The position numbers were made by a program, and so were the translations under genes. The notes beneath the pieces were generated by a model. It was given only the letters and a program-made list of their open reading frames with translations. It ran no database searches and had not been told where the DNA came from. A stretch of 64,000 bases of DNA from positions 539,501-603,500 of the forward strand of contig BSQZ01000026.1 of NCBI GenBank assembly GCA_033239005.1. Direction: 5' to 3'. The DNA is from Lamellibrachia satsuma. Taxonomy: Eukaryota; Annelida; Polychaeta; Sabellida; Siboglinidae. This document shows, in pieces, positions 12,701 through 24,700 of the stretch. The first letter of the stretch is position 1, and each line of letters opens with the position of its first letter.

Positions 12701-15700
12701 GTGGCCGAGTATTACTTCTCGGACTCCAACAAAAATGGATGCACGTATTAGTAAAACTAATGTTGGTGACAGGATAATAAAAATAAAAAACTGATGATGA
12801 TACTTCATGATTTGCTGTTATCCCAGGGAGGGCGCCACTGTGGTGAGGTCAGTGCTGCGAGCTTGGGGTCATCTAAGGTCATGGTGGCAGGGCGGGGCGG
12901 CCACGCAGGACACCAAGGCACTGGTACTCGCTGTGCTTACCAAGATCATCATGATTGACTCGAAGGTAATGTGTAGTTTTATGTCCCTAACTGGGTCTCT
13001 CTGCTGTGGGACATGGTAGTGTAGTGGTTATAACGTCGAACTTTCAATCGAGAGAACCTGGATTGAATCCTTTTGAATGGTCAGTGTTGAGGCACTAGAT
13101 CGTGCACATAACCATCTGTAAACTAAAAAGTAGGTGACATTTAATAGAAATAACCACCATTGAACAAAACAAGTATGGGAGATCTAATATAAATAACCAT
13201 CATTGAACTAAGAAGTAGTGGAGATTTGACAGACGTAAACAGACCAAGGTATCTGTGGGATTTAATAGACACCTTCAGCTACAGCATCTCCTTGTCATCC
13301 GCAGGTGGTGTGTGACTCGACTGAGCCAGTCTTCAGAGATGTCTTCAACTGCTACAGCTCCATGCTGACCGACACAGCCACCAGTCTTCCGTTCAAGGTC
13401 AGCTCTTTACTCCTCACTGCTTTCTCGTCATGTGAGTTAGTGATGGCCTCAGTCGTGTCTTCTAGACTTCGAGACATTTTCGGTTGGACGAAATCCATAG
13501 TTTTAATAATAATAATTATACTGCCGTATATCTAGATAAAGTCCATTCAGATGCACTTAAAGCATTTAGTTGATCAAATTAATGGATTAAATATATGATG
13601 ATAAATTAGTTCAAACATGACACACATGCATATATACGTATAGATTTTTTTCAAATTTACAGAAAAAGTGCTGTAATAAAGCACATATTTTCTTGTGTTC
13701 ATAACAAAATATAAAATTACAAACGTATAGCAGTCGAAGCACAAATGCAGTTGATGCATCAAAATACACAGTTGATGCTTGCATCAAACGTTTTGACTTG
13801 AAATTCTGTATAAATCCATATAACAATTTTCATTGTGGCATTCCAATTCTAATCAAGTGTCGCCATCAATCGGGCTTCAAAATGTACATCAAAAGAAATC
13901 TGCTAGGTTTTGTCGGAAATGTGCCTAGTCCTTGCTAACTGCTTACTTTTGATGCAACCAACAACAGTATTTGTGCTTCGATTGCTATAAGTTTGTAATA
14001 TGATTTTATAGTTTTGTTATGAACACAAGAAAATATGTGCTTTGTTACAGCAGATAATGGAAATGTGCAAAGCCTTTCACTGGAACTTTCACTCAGGTGA
14101 TTTTCACTGAAGTTGGTGGAATAGTGGATTTTCACGTGTAGCACCCTCGATTTTGTTAGTGATATTTATGTTCTGCGATGTCAACACAACTATGGAGCAT
14201 ACAAATAAAATACATTTCTAAGCAGTGGCTCAGTGGTTAGAGCACCGGACTGTCAAGGAAAAAGACCAGTGTATGAGTCCTTTTTCTTCACTCTTTGTTC
14301 CTCTGAGACTCAAATAGCTGTAGGTCCCTTCTACCTGGTGTAGGTCCCTTCTACCTGGTGTCTGTGCTACGGGAAATAAAAGATCCCACACGGGGGTAAA
14401 TGTGTAACCTATCGCGGACTGACAAACTCACACAGCACCAATTATGAGTTGAATTAGCAGCTGCCAAAACACTTGCTCTGATAATGGAGCAAAGCGCCAT
14501 GAGTGCCTAGTCTGGTCTAGATAAGACATTATCATTATAATTATGACTGTGTATTTCAGAGTAAAGTGCTGGACATGATTGCGTTCTTCACAAGTGTTCC
14601 CGAGGCAGAACAGAAACTTCTCAAGTGAGTTCCGTCTAATTAATGTTCAGTTCTGTATAATGCACCTGCTTGATCCATGCTGAGTTTCTGGGTTATTATT
14701 ATTTCTTGTACAGCTAATTTGGTTCTTGACCCGATATGCTATTTTGTGTTTTATCCCGTTATCGTTACTGTATATTTGTATTTTGCACCACTTTATTTCA
14801 TAATGTATAATTGCAAACCAGTTATTATGTGATATTATAAATTATAAAAGGGACTGAACTATGAGGGTAGCAAAACCAAATGAGATTTATTTTTATGTAT
14901 AAATTACAGCTTTTTTGTGACTTTATTTTCTATCATGCTATGCACGTTTTAATGTGTTTCATTTGTGAAAACAGAAAACAGTTGGATCGCTTCGTTGCTG
15001 ATAACTTCCCCAGTAAAAGCAGCGAGTATCAAGTTGGTACACCACGACACTTGGATTACATCTGTGCCTTGAACAAGGTGAGCAGGCCCCACTTTCTTTT
15101 TGTTTCTCAGTTTTAGCCTTTCGATAATAGCTTAGGAAATACTTCTTTCATTTATTTACATAATGCATTCTTTACCTGTGTGGTGTATATACGTAGATAT
15201 CTCATTTATCAACCTTTTGTTGATAGCTTACCAGTAAAACTTCAACCTTTGCTTACATAATACCTTCCTTGTCAGTTTCGATATGTAAATGTCTTTTTTA
15301 TAACTTTAAAACTGCTGCATTCGTTTACATAATTCATATCTAATTTGTGTTTTACTAGGTTATTCTGATTTGGGAATAGTTATATTAATTCATGCAATTA
15401 TTCAGAAAGTTTTTAATAAAAACTTAATAAATTAACATGAGCAAAATGTTTCAAATTGAAAAAAAGAATGGCATGTCAGACTGTGCTGTAGATCCTGAAT
15501 GGTCTGGAACTCTCCGGAAGTCTCTTGCTCCTGGATCTGCTGATAAGCGTCCTGTGCACTGAATCCCAACACGTCTATGAAGACGAGATTCAGGCGTCGT
15601 TGGCACGATTCACGCAACGGTAAACATCACGAGATGTTCTTTGTGATTGCTCTGAGTGGAGGAGGTGTCAGTTTCCCTCGTTTATTTACTACTTTAGATT

Positions 15701-18700
15701 ATAAATCGTTAACAAACATTTACAGGATTTCAGGAACTGTTGTGAACAGATGGCAGTAAATGTACCAAGCCAGTAAAAAAAAAAATTATACTTTTATTAC
15801 ATATACATGTTATATTTCTCATACACTTATTAAGAATAAATCAACATTATGCTGAAAAAAATATAGCAATTATTTTATTAAAAAAGCAACTACCTGAGCT
15901 GTCTCTGGCTGTATATGTATTTAATATAATAACATAGTACCAGGGCTGTTGTGCTAGCATCAGAAGTTGTCTGCAAGAATTGAACTGGATCTGTGTTGGC
16001 AGCCTGCCTAAGGAACAACAGAAGCCTGCATTAGATGTGCCATTTGCAATCTTCACAAGCACCGATCACTACACTCCCAGCCAGAGGAGGGCAGCACTGG
16101 AGCGCGTGTGTCTGAGCATGCTCAGAGTTGTCCACACTTCGGCCGTCACCGAGTTTTTCTGTGACCACATAACCGAAGTGATGACTGTCATTGAAGCTCG
16201 CCCTCCAAAATCTGAGGTACAACAATTAATTATAATAATAAAACAGTAAAACATTTTGTAAATTAAATGTAATCAGTAGTTTGACATATTGATATTGTCC
16301 AAATGTTGTTCATCAAAAAAAAATACAGCCATCCAAAGTATTGATGGGACATAGTTATTAAGTGTACAAAGTCGTTGATTTTTTAAAAAATGTTAATGGT
16401 TTAGTCATGTTATGAAGTATATAGTCATGTTATAAGTCATGTTATGAAGTATATAGTCATGTTATAAGTCATGTTATGAAGTATATAGTCATGTTATAAG
16501 TCATGTTATGAAGTATAAAGTCATGTTATGATGTATAAACTACATCTATTCTAACATCATGTTTGCAGATGTTAACATCGCCCAATGTGTTTTAATGGAT
16601 GACAGTGTTGTTTAAATGTGACCAAGTCCCTTGTAAAGTGCGCATTACATCTTACGTGTGAATTATTAAGTGGACACATTTTGGGAGTGATTTTTTCACA
16701 AAGGGGGTTTGTTAATTGATGTTTAATTGGCTGTGAAAGTTCCCAGTAAATCATAGGACAGTTTCTCCGTACCAAGGAGCTCAAGAAATACTATAAAAGT
16801 TACCAATAACTAAACTGATTGTGGCCTCGTCCCATATGTACCTTGGTTTGTGTTGCAGCTGCCTGAGTCTTTGCTGTTGTCGCACCTGTGCAGCTTCGAA
16901 CTGATGGAGGTGCTTTATGGGCGTCTGTCCAAGAACGAGGTCAGCAGTAAAGAGAGCAGGGTCAACCAGGTGTTTTGTCAAGGTCATGTGGAAAAGGGCA
17001 ACGAACTGACAACCGCCATCACAAAGTATGTGGGGTTATTATCTGATGAGTCGGTGCTTATTGAGAGATCAGCAGAACTGCCACCACCCGTGACTGACAG
17101 AGGCACTTACAAACCTAAACCAACAACACTTCTAAAAGAACTATCAAAAATATTGTGCGACCACTGCCACTATTACATCTCATATTCCGTATCTTCTTCC
17201 TAAACAAACTAACTGTTTGGTCTAAAACTTGACTGCTCAGTTCTAATGCTAAGAGACATCTTAAGATATAACCTTAGTAACTAATCGAGTGGCCCCAACT
17301 TTGAAGCATCTTTTTCAATTCAGAAGAAATGTGGAACCACAGACTTAAGTTATGGAAGATACATTGTCAGACTGAAGACACTGAGAAGCATCTACTCTGA
17401 GCAGCTTTAAAAACACATCTCTAAGGAGCGATCTCAAAATGTTAATTTTGACACTACTCAAAACAAATGTGATTTAACCTCAGACCCCCATACACGAAAC
17501 TGAATTAGGGGAAAGCAGTGTTAGTTGAGCCATTTTTCATTCTTTTTGATGTCTAGGGTGCAATCATATGCATAAGTCAAAATTATTTTTACTCACATAA
17601 ACTATGATTATTAATATATCATTTTATACGAAGATAATATATCTAGCATGCATAGATAATTATATATAGCTGATTCAAATAGGGTTGGTAAGCTGGCTCA
17701 ACTAACACTTGGGGTGGGGGAAGTTGAGCCACAGTGTAGCATAAGTTGAATGGTGGGGGTGTTCACAGTTTTCGGTGAACGGTGGCGTTATGGCCCCACC
17801 TTTTAGGTTACAAAAATATATAGAGTAGGAATCTTAGCAAGTAGTGTAGTCCAGTAATGCAGTATATGCAAATAGGTTTGTGTCGAGTATTGTCGGTATT
17901 GGGTAATGTTTTTAATGTGCTGGTGATGATGCCATGAATTGTATTGTGTTGTATGAATATTACTACATGTACTGTATTGCTATGTCGAAGTGTGGGCTCT
18001 GGGAGCATTGTGTCCAAGCGGCTTTGTATGAGGCTCAGCCACATGCTTGGCGCATGTTACAGGGTCCACACTTCATGCTTTTAAGCGGAATAATATGCCA
18101 TTAGGCATACTCTTAATAAACGTCATTTATTTGGCCTTTTCATATCCTTACACCTGGCTTGCGTCGTTGGTTGCATAAATGGGAGTATGCAACATTGGCA
18201 CAGCCAATGTTGCATATAGGTTTTTATGCGAGCAACACCACATACAATTAATGATTGGTCCATTGCTAATTTATTCTATTATGCCAATCCAGCAGAGCTG
18301 GGTGACGCGCTCTGTGACCCACTTTGCTGCCTCCATAATTTGAACCAATCAGCGCGCACCAGCTGCGCGACGCTACAGATTTCAAACTTGGACTAGCCAC
18401 TTCGTTTTGTGAAAGCATACGGAGTGGATGCGCTTTGAAAATTTGTTTTTCTCTCATCGAGTTTAGCGAAATTTTTGCGCTTCCTTTATCATTGGTCTTC
18501 GAGCAAGCTGATTTACGTCGAACAAGTTGAACGAGGTGAGTGTCGACGGCGCTCAGTGCTCGAGCGAGTGTTTTCCTTTGTTCTTGTTGCGCCATTTTGT
18601 TTTGCAACGGTCTTTGTTTGCTTCGTTTAATTTAACCGTCGGCCAGTAAATGTCGTCGTCGGCTAATTCGCCGCTTAAGGTTTTGATTTTGGGGCATAGT

Positions 18701-21700
18701 CACATTTATTGGCTTGGTGAGCATGCACGGACGGGAAATCCGGCCGGGCTGTTCACCGATTTTTGGGTACGGGACCAAAGTTGCAAAGTAAATTACTTGG
18801 GAATTCGGGGCCACGCTACCCTCCCTTTCCTCACCAGCGGCCATGATGCGTATCGCACGTTTCACGCGGATGTCTGCGTTTTACATTTGGGGGTAACGAC
18901 CTAGATGCTGGATCTGCTCCCGATCCAGTACTAGTGGCGCTGGACATCCAGCGTTTGGCCGTTAAATTACTTGGTTTAGGCGTCAAGCAGGTCGCCGTTT
19001 GTCAGGTCATACGTAGACGTAAATGGCGCAACTTCACTTACGAGGAGGGTGCTGATCGTGTAATCCATGTCAATGACTACCTCGAACATTTCTGTAACGA
19101 TACCGAAGGGATCTTTTTCTGGAGGCATAAGCGCCTCTGGAATAGCATCCGCCCTGTCTTTCGCAGAGACGGAGTCCATTTTAGTGACATCGGTAATTTC
19201 AGGTTGTACCGCTCCATCCGAGGAGCTGTCATAAAAGCTGTAAAGCAGGTCACTGATGGCGGTGTGTAGCCACATGGTCATGGGTCGAGAGTGTTTTTCC
19301 GTTGTAACGGGCTGTCGATTGCCTGATGACAATATTTATGATAGTCTTTGACTGGATTTCATGTAACCACTTATTTCTACCATGATTATTTTTTTTTGTA
19401 TTGGGTTCTCAGTTACTGCGTTCTTGGCTACATAGTGTGCAGTAACGTGTTATAGAGCTTTCTTCATTGTCATGTGATTTTTGTTGTGCTTACGCACTTT
19501 TCTATATTCATGTTACATGGTGTGTGGTCACACTATAGTGTCATGATCAACCTCAGGGGATTTATGTCGTGCTTCGTCAATAATTTTATCCATGTTACGT
19601 AGTGTGCATAGTCACACTGCAGTGCTTTGATCACTGTCATGAGATTTCTTTTCGTGATTCGCCACTGTTTTTATCCCGTGTTACGGTTGGTGGGGTGGTC
19701 ACATGGTCGGTGACCGGTGGCGAATTGGCCCCACCTTTGTAGTTATTCCAGTTAGAGCTAGTGTATTTTTAAGCAGGTAGTTGTATTCATAGACTGCGTG
19801 ATAGCATGTAGGACATTATGCTATTTGGTTTAAGGGTGTTCCATAACAATAGTAATGCCATTGTTTCATTTATTTGTTCTAGGAATACTGCTACTGCTTT
19901 GTGGTGAAATGTGGGCTCTATTGAACCCGACGTCCAGGAGGCTCGCATGGGGCGTAGTCAGCCTGGCGTTGGGTTGTGGAGCCCACATTTCTTTGTTTTA
20001 CATTTCTTTGAAAAGTGGGCTTACCCTTAATCCCCACAATAAACGTCATTCATTTGGCCTTTTCATATCTCTATATCTGTGTTGTGTTGTTGATTGCATA
20101 AATGGGAGTATGCAACATTGGCACAGCCAATGTTGCATATAGGTTTTTATGCGAGCAACACCACATACAATTAATGATTGGTCCATTGCTAATTTATTCT
20201 ATTATGCCAATCCAGCAGAGCTGGGTGACGCGCTCTGTGACCCACTTTGCTGCCTCCATAATTTGAACCAATCAGCGCGCACCAGCTGCGCGACGCCTAC
20301 AGATTTCAAACTTGGACTAGCCACTTCGTTTTGTGAAAGCATACGGAGTGGATGCGCTTTGAAAATTTGTCCCACCCTCCTCCCCATCTTTCTCCCTGTG
20401 GTATGTTTACTTGTTAGCAGCAATTGTACATCTTTGGTGGAAGTGGGGTGTTCATGTCTCAAAGCTTTCCCATTTTTTGATTGCGATAGTGGACATGGGA
20501 GTTTTGGCTTTCCCAGAAGTGTTCACGGGTTTTAACGCTGGGACGCAGCTCGCCTCCCTTCCACCTTGGATTTTAGAACTGTTCGTGTAGCGAATTGGCC
20601 CCACCTTTGTAGTTATTCCAGTTAGAGCTAGTGTATTTTTAAGCAGGTAGTTGTATTCATAGACTGCGTGATAGCATGTAGGACATTATGCTATTTGGTT
20701 TAAGGGTGTTCCATAACAATAGTAATGCCATTGTTTCATTTATTTGTTCTAGGAATACTGCTACTGCTTTGTGGTGAAATGTGGGCTCTATTGAACCCGA
20801 CGTCCAGGAGGCTCGCATGGGGCGTAGTCAGCCTGGCGTTGGGTTGTGGAGCCCACATTTCTTTGTTTTACATTTCTTTGAAAGTGGGCTTACCCTTAAT
20901 CCCCACAATAAACGTCATTCATTTGGCCTTTTCATATCTCTATATCTGTGTTGTGTTGTTGATTGCATAAATGAGAGTATGCGACCACGGTTGCATACAT
21001 GATTTTATGCTGGCAGCGGCGCGGGCAGGGCACGTGAGGGTCAATAGGTTATTATGTTAATCTAAGCGTAGGCAAAGATACCAGGATGACTGATTAAGCG
21101 CTCCCGTGACACCGCTAAACCAATCAGAGCGCGGCAGTCATTCGAATGACGCAGTTTGAAAGTAAGCAGCTTCACTCCGAATGTTTGATACATGCGGAGC
21201 AGACCTGCTTTCTCGGTTTTACAAGTTTTCGACCCACCCTCCTCCCCAATTTCTGCTGCTGAATGTTTTATTAATGTCGTGCTTGATAACATTTTGTACA
21301 TTACCGGTGGAAGTGAAGTCACCACTTTCCTATGACGCTTTCCCAGTGGACTTTGGGTTTTTCATTCGGCTATCTGCCCGTTCACATAGGGTTTTGGTGC
21401 GGAGTGGAAGATGACTTCCCTTCCATCCTCGATGTTGGGATGGTTTATTGCTAATCAGGCGTTATGGCCCCACCTTTTAGGTTACAAAAATATATAGAGT
21501 AGGAATCTTAGCAAGTAGTGTAGTCCAGTAATGCAGTATATGCAAATAGGTTTGTGTCGAGTATTGTCGGTATTGGGTAATGTTTTTAATGTGCTGGTGA
21601 TGATGCCATGAATTGTATTGTGTTGTATGAATATTACTACATGTACTGTATTGCTATGTCGAAGTGTGGGCTCTGGGAGCATTGTGTCCAAGCGGCTTTG

Positions 21701-24700
21701 TATGAGGCTCAGCCACATGCTTGGCGCATGTTACAGGGTCCACACTTCATGCTTTTAAGCGGAATAATATGCCATTAGGCATACTCTTAATAAACGTCAT
21801 TTATTTGGCCTTTTCATATCCTTACACCTGGCTTGCGTCGTTGGTTGCATAAATGCTTTATTTGTATAATTTACGTAGGCCTTGTAAAAAAATTCATAAC
21901 AACTCAGCCAACACATCTACCCAATGGGCATAATATGTCTCTGACAAGTCTACATGCTTAATTAATAAGTCAACACAATTAATGTAGATTTATAGGTAAA
22001 TCACAACCAGTGTAACTAACTTCTAATATGTTGCCTTGTTGCTATCCGATGTACCAATTTACTTGGAAAAATTAATTTCTTGATGTATTTTGGGGTGAAG
22101 AACACTCGTCTTCGTTCTGTATCTGCTGCTCAACTAACCCTCCTTTTTGCTTTGGGTGGCTCAACTAACCCCATTTCAACAATTAAGCTTGTTTAATTAA
22201 ACCATTTGTAAGTGTACAAACAATAAAGGTTGGTCATGTGCGTTGAGAGTTTACACACCATCAGACATTAATCACAATTACTAAGTTTTGAAAAACATCA
22301 AAAAAACATACTTTTATCTCACATGTTCTGACCGTTGTGACAAACGTAACCTACTATACATGAATCGTGTTCTAATAACATGTTCAATCACTGGGTAGTA
22401 CCATGTAACTTTCGCTGCTGTTGTTTCCCGTGAAACATGGGTGGCTCAACTAACCCAGTGGCTCAACTAACAATACCTTCCCCTACATGGACCTCTGCCC
22501 TTATAGGCATTGAAACATCAACTTCGTATTCACCAGGTGGCACTACTGTTTTCAAAACAACAACAAATTTACTACATGCACTCGAAGTCGGCACCTTTAT
22601 GAACTGATTAGAAAATAAAAAATTATTTTGGAGGAAAATACATTGATGTAAATGCTAAATGAAACAGCCTTCTCCCCAAATGAAATCAATTTAAATTAGT
22701 ATCAAACATCTGATTTAAGCCCCCAGAGCAACTAAAATGATTCCAGAAGTGAGAGACCTTAGTTATGCAGAATGCCTAAATGAATGTGGTTGAACAACAG
22801 TAGCGACAAGGATGCTAAGAGGAGATCGTATGGAAGTCTAAGATATTGAGTGGGTAAGAAAAATTGGTAGAAATACTTTTTCTCACTTAAGATAGATAGT
22901 AGAACTAGAGGACATGAGGTAACATTAGTGAAGGATCAGTGTAGATTGGATATCTGAAAGTATTCATTCCCAAAGAGGACAATAAATGAACAAATTGTGT
23001 ACTGATTGTGGAAATACTAGCAGCGTGAATATGTTTAAAAACAAGGTTGACACATGTCTCAGGAGGGCAGACAATAAAAATGTCCACTTGACATCATTTT
23101 ATCTTGGATGGCAATCTTGATAAATCTAATCACTGATGGAAATAGACTGTATGACCAGGTATATCACCATCATAGCTAGCACTGTTGCTCTCGTGGGCAA
23201 CGCTGTGACCAACATCGTCACCATGAGTTCCGTGTTGTGTTTCCAGGGCAGCCCATCAGGTGAAGTCGGAAGACTCCAGGGGCGAGAACGACACCTCTGG
23301 CCTGCGTCGTCAACTGCGCTGTGCGGCCTACAACACCCTGGTGGCTGTCATCTCGTGCACACAGACTGACATGAAGTTCTTCACAGCATTCCTCTTTACA
23401 GAGAAACCAGAAAAGGTGCATGTTTAGTTTAAAGTTGCCTCTGTGATTCATTTATCCAGAGCGAATCAGATTCGTTGATAATATGCATACTTTTGTTAAA
23501 ATCATCACACAAATTGACTTTGATTGTTAGACCTGGTAATTTACAAAAGTGTGAATAATATATATATATATATATTTATGCAATAACCAACACAAGTCCG
23601 ATGTAGGAGAGAGTTGAAACATATATATACCTTTGTAATACAAGAGAGCATACAGAAATTTGCATGTACAAAACTACTGTTTCTTTGGTGTAAACAGACA
23701 AATGACGGTGTCTTGCTTGTGTAGGGCCAGTTCTTGCTGGACAACCTGGTGGATGCGCAACGCAGCTACAAGTTTGACGTGGAAATAGATGTAAGTCTTA
23801 CTACTTTCTCACCACCCTTTTGACTGTACGTCTGAGTATTATTAAGTCCAACACTATAGCCCATCATGTCACAAAACAAACTTTACTATAGATGCAATGC
23901 ATGGTGGGATCAAGTGTCAACAACACATAATTTTATACTTTAAATTAGAGTTGGAACAATGATGTATCCATGGCAACAACAAGAACAATGATGTATCCAT
24001 GGCAACAACAATAACACAACAAGTTAAAGAATTACTGTTTCAGCAAAGAATTTGTCAGACCAACAGTAACTGATATTAAACAGAAATCACAATGCTAATA
24101 TCAGAACGCAAAAATCGGTTGATTTGACATTTGAATAACTTTTAACCTGATTGAGCGATTGTTTCTGCGCACGGCATATCTTGAATGACATTGCATGTTG
24201 TACTTCACCTTATACACCCTAGGCGCCACAGGTTATTTCGCGTAGGCTGTATTGACCCCATGTCTGCTTGAAGGCTCCTCTTGCTCGCAAGAAGAAGTTT
24301 GTCTCCATCCGGAAGGAGGCCCGTGAGACGGAGGAGGGTGACAGTGACACGGCCTCGGTGCACTACCTCGCGTCACAGTACCTCGCCGACAGCAGCCTCA
24401 GTGTCGACGTCAGCCGGTTTGACTTCAATGCATCGGTTCAGGCCAGTGTATGTCTCCATTTCTGTTATCCAACCCATATTGGCAGAGTTGTCGAGTCTTC
24501 TGCTCTGGGAAGGAACTCTCATTCGTTTTTGCCAATTTGTTCACATTCATCTCAAATTCAAGCAAAATCAGTTAGTAATAGAATGTAAATAGACAACTTG
24601 TATGTGAAGTCTTTGAAAGAAGTAACACAGAAGTGAAATACTTATAAAATTGAGTACTTACTGCAATGCCGAAAGCAGTAAAGTACATATTCATCAAATC

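Larger units (their letters stand above)
17745..21855 (+). mobile_element. Tandem array of LTR-like repeats with an SGNH hydrolase unit
   Basis: Order seen: A1 (17780-18177), leader, hydrolase ORF, B1 (19715-20100), leader copy, short spacer, B2 (20590-20969), diverged leader, similar spacer, A2 (21458-21851). A1 and A2 are near identical, as are B1 and B2. A and B are related: both begin around ggcgWWWtggccccaccttt and end aataaacgtcatttatttgg-like sequence followed by ttgcataaatg. Leaders at 18178-18441 and 20101-20370 are almost identical. Both spacers start near cccaccctcctcccc. No reverse transcriptase, integrase or recombinase is present, so the elements look non-autonomous. Class is uncertain: LTR-like, Penelope-like or tyrosine-recombinase types remain possible. 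Confidence 0.8.
17508..22483. mobile_element. TA-flanked DNA transposon relic hosting the LTR-like array
   Basis: The left end ggggaaagcagtgttagttg (from 17508) and right end (to 22483, reverse strand ggggaaggtattgttagttg) are inverted repeats, each bordered by TA. Further copies of ttagttgagcc occur inside both ends (about 17690-17735; 22130-22170; 22440-22470). Without the nested array (about 17745-21855) the element would be roughly 0.9 kb. Terminal TA and inverted repeats point to the Tc1/mariner-pogo group (inference). No transposase reading frame remains. Confidence 0.72.

Noticed and set aside
17900..17975. Hammerhead ribozyme in repeat A (tgatgatgccatgaa)
   Set aside because: The core C of CUGANGA is replaced by G and the flanking stems do not form; no other hammerhead or clear HDV-type core was found in A or B.
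17745..21855. Classification as a Ngaro/DIRS tyrosine-recombinase element because of the SGNH hydrolase
   Set aside because: No recombinase or reverse transcriptase, and the related solo copy shows a 15-bp target duplication, which these elements do not make. Kept as unclassified.
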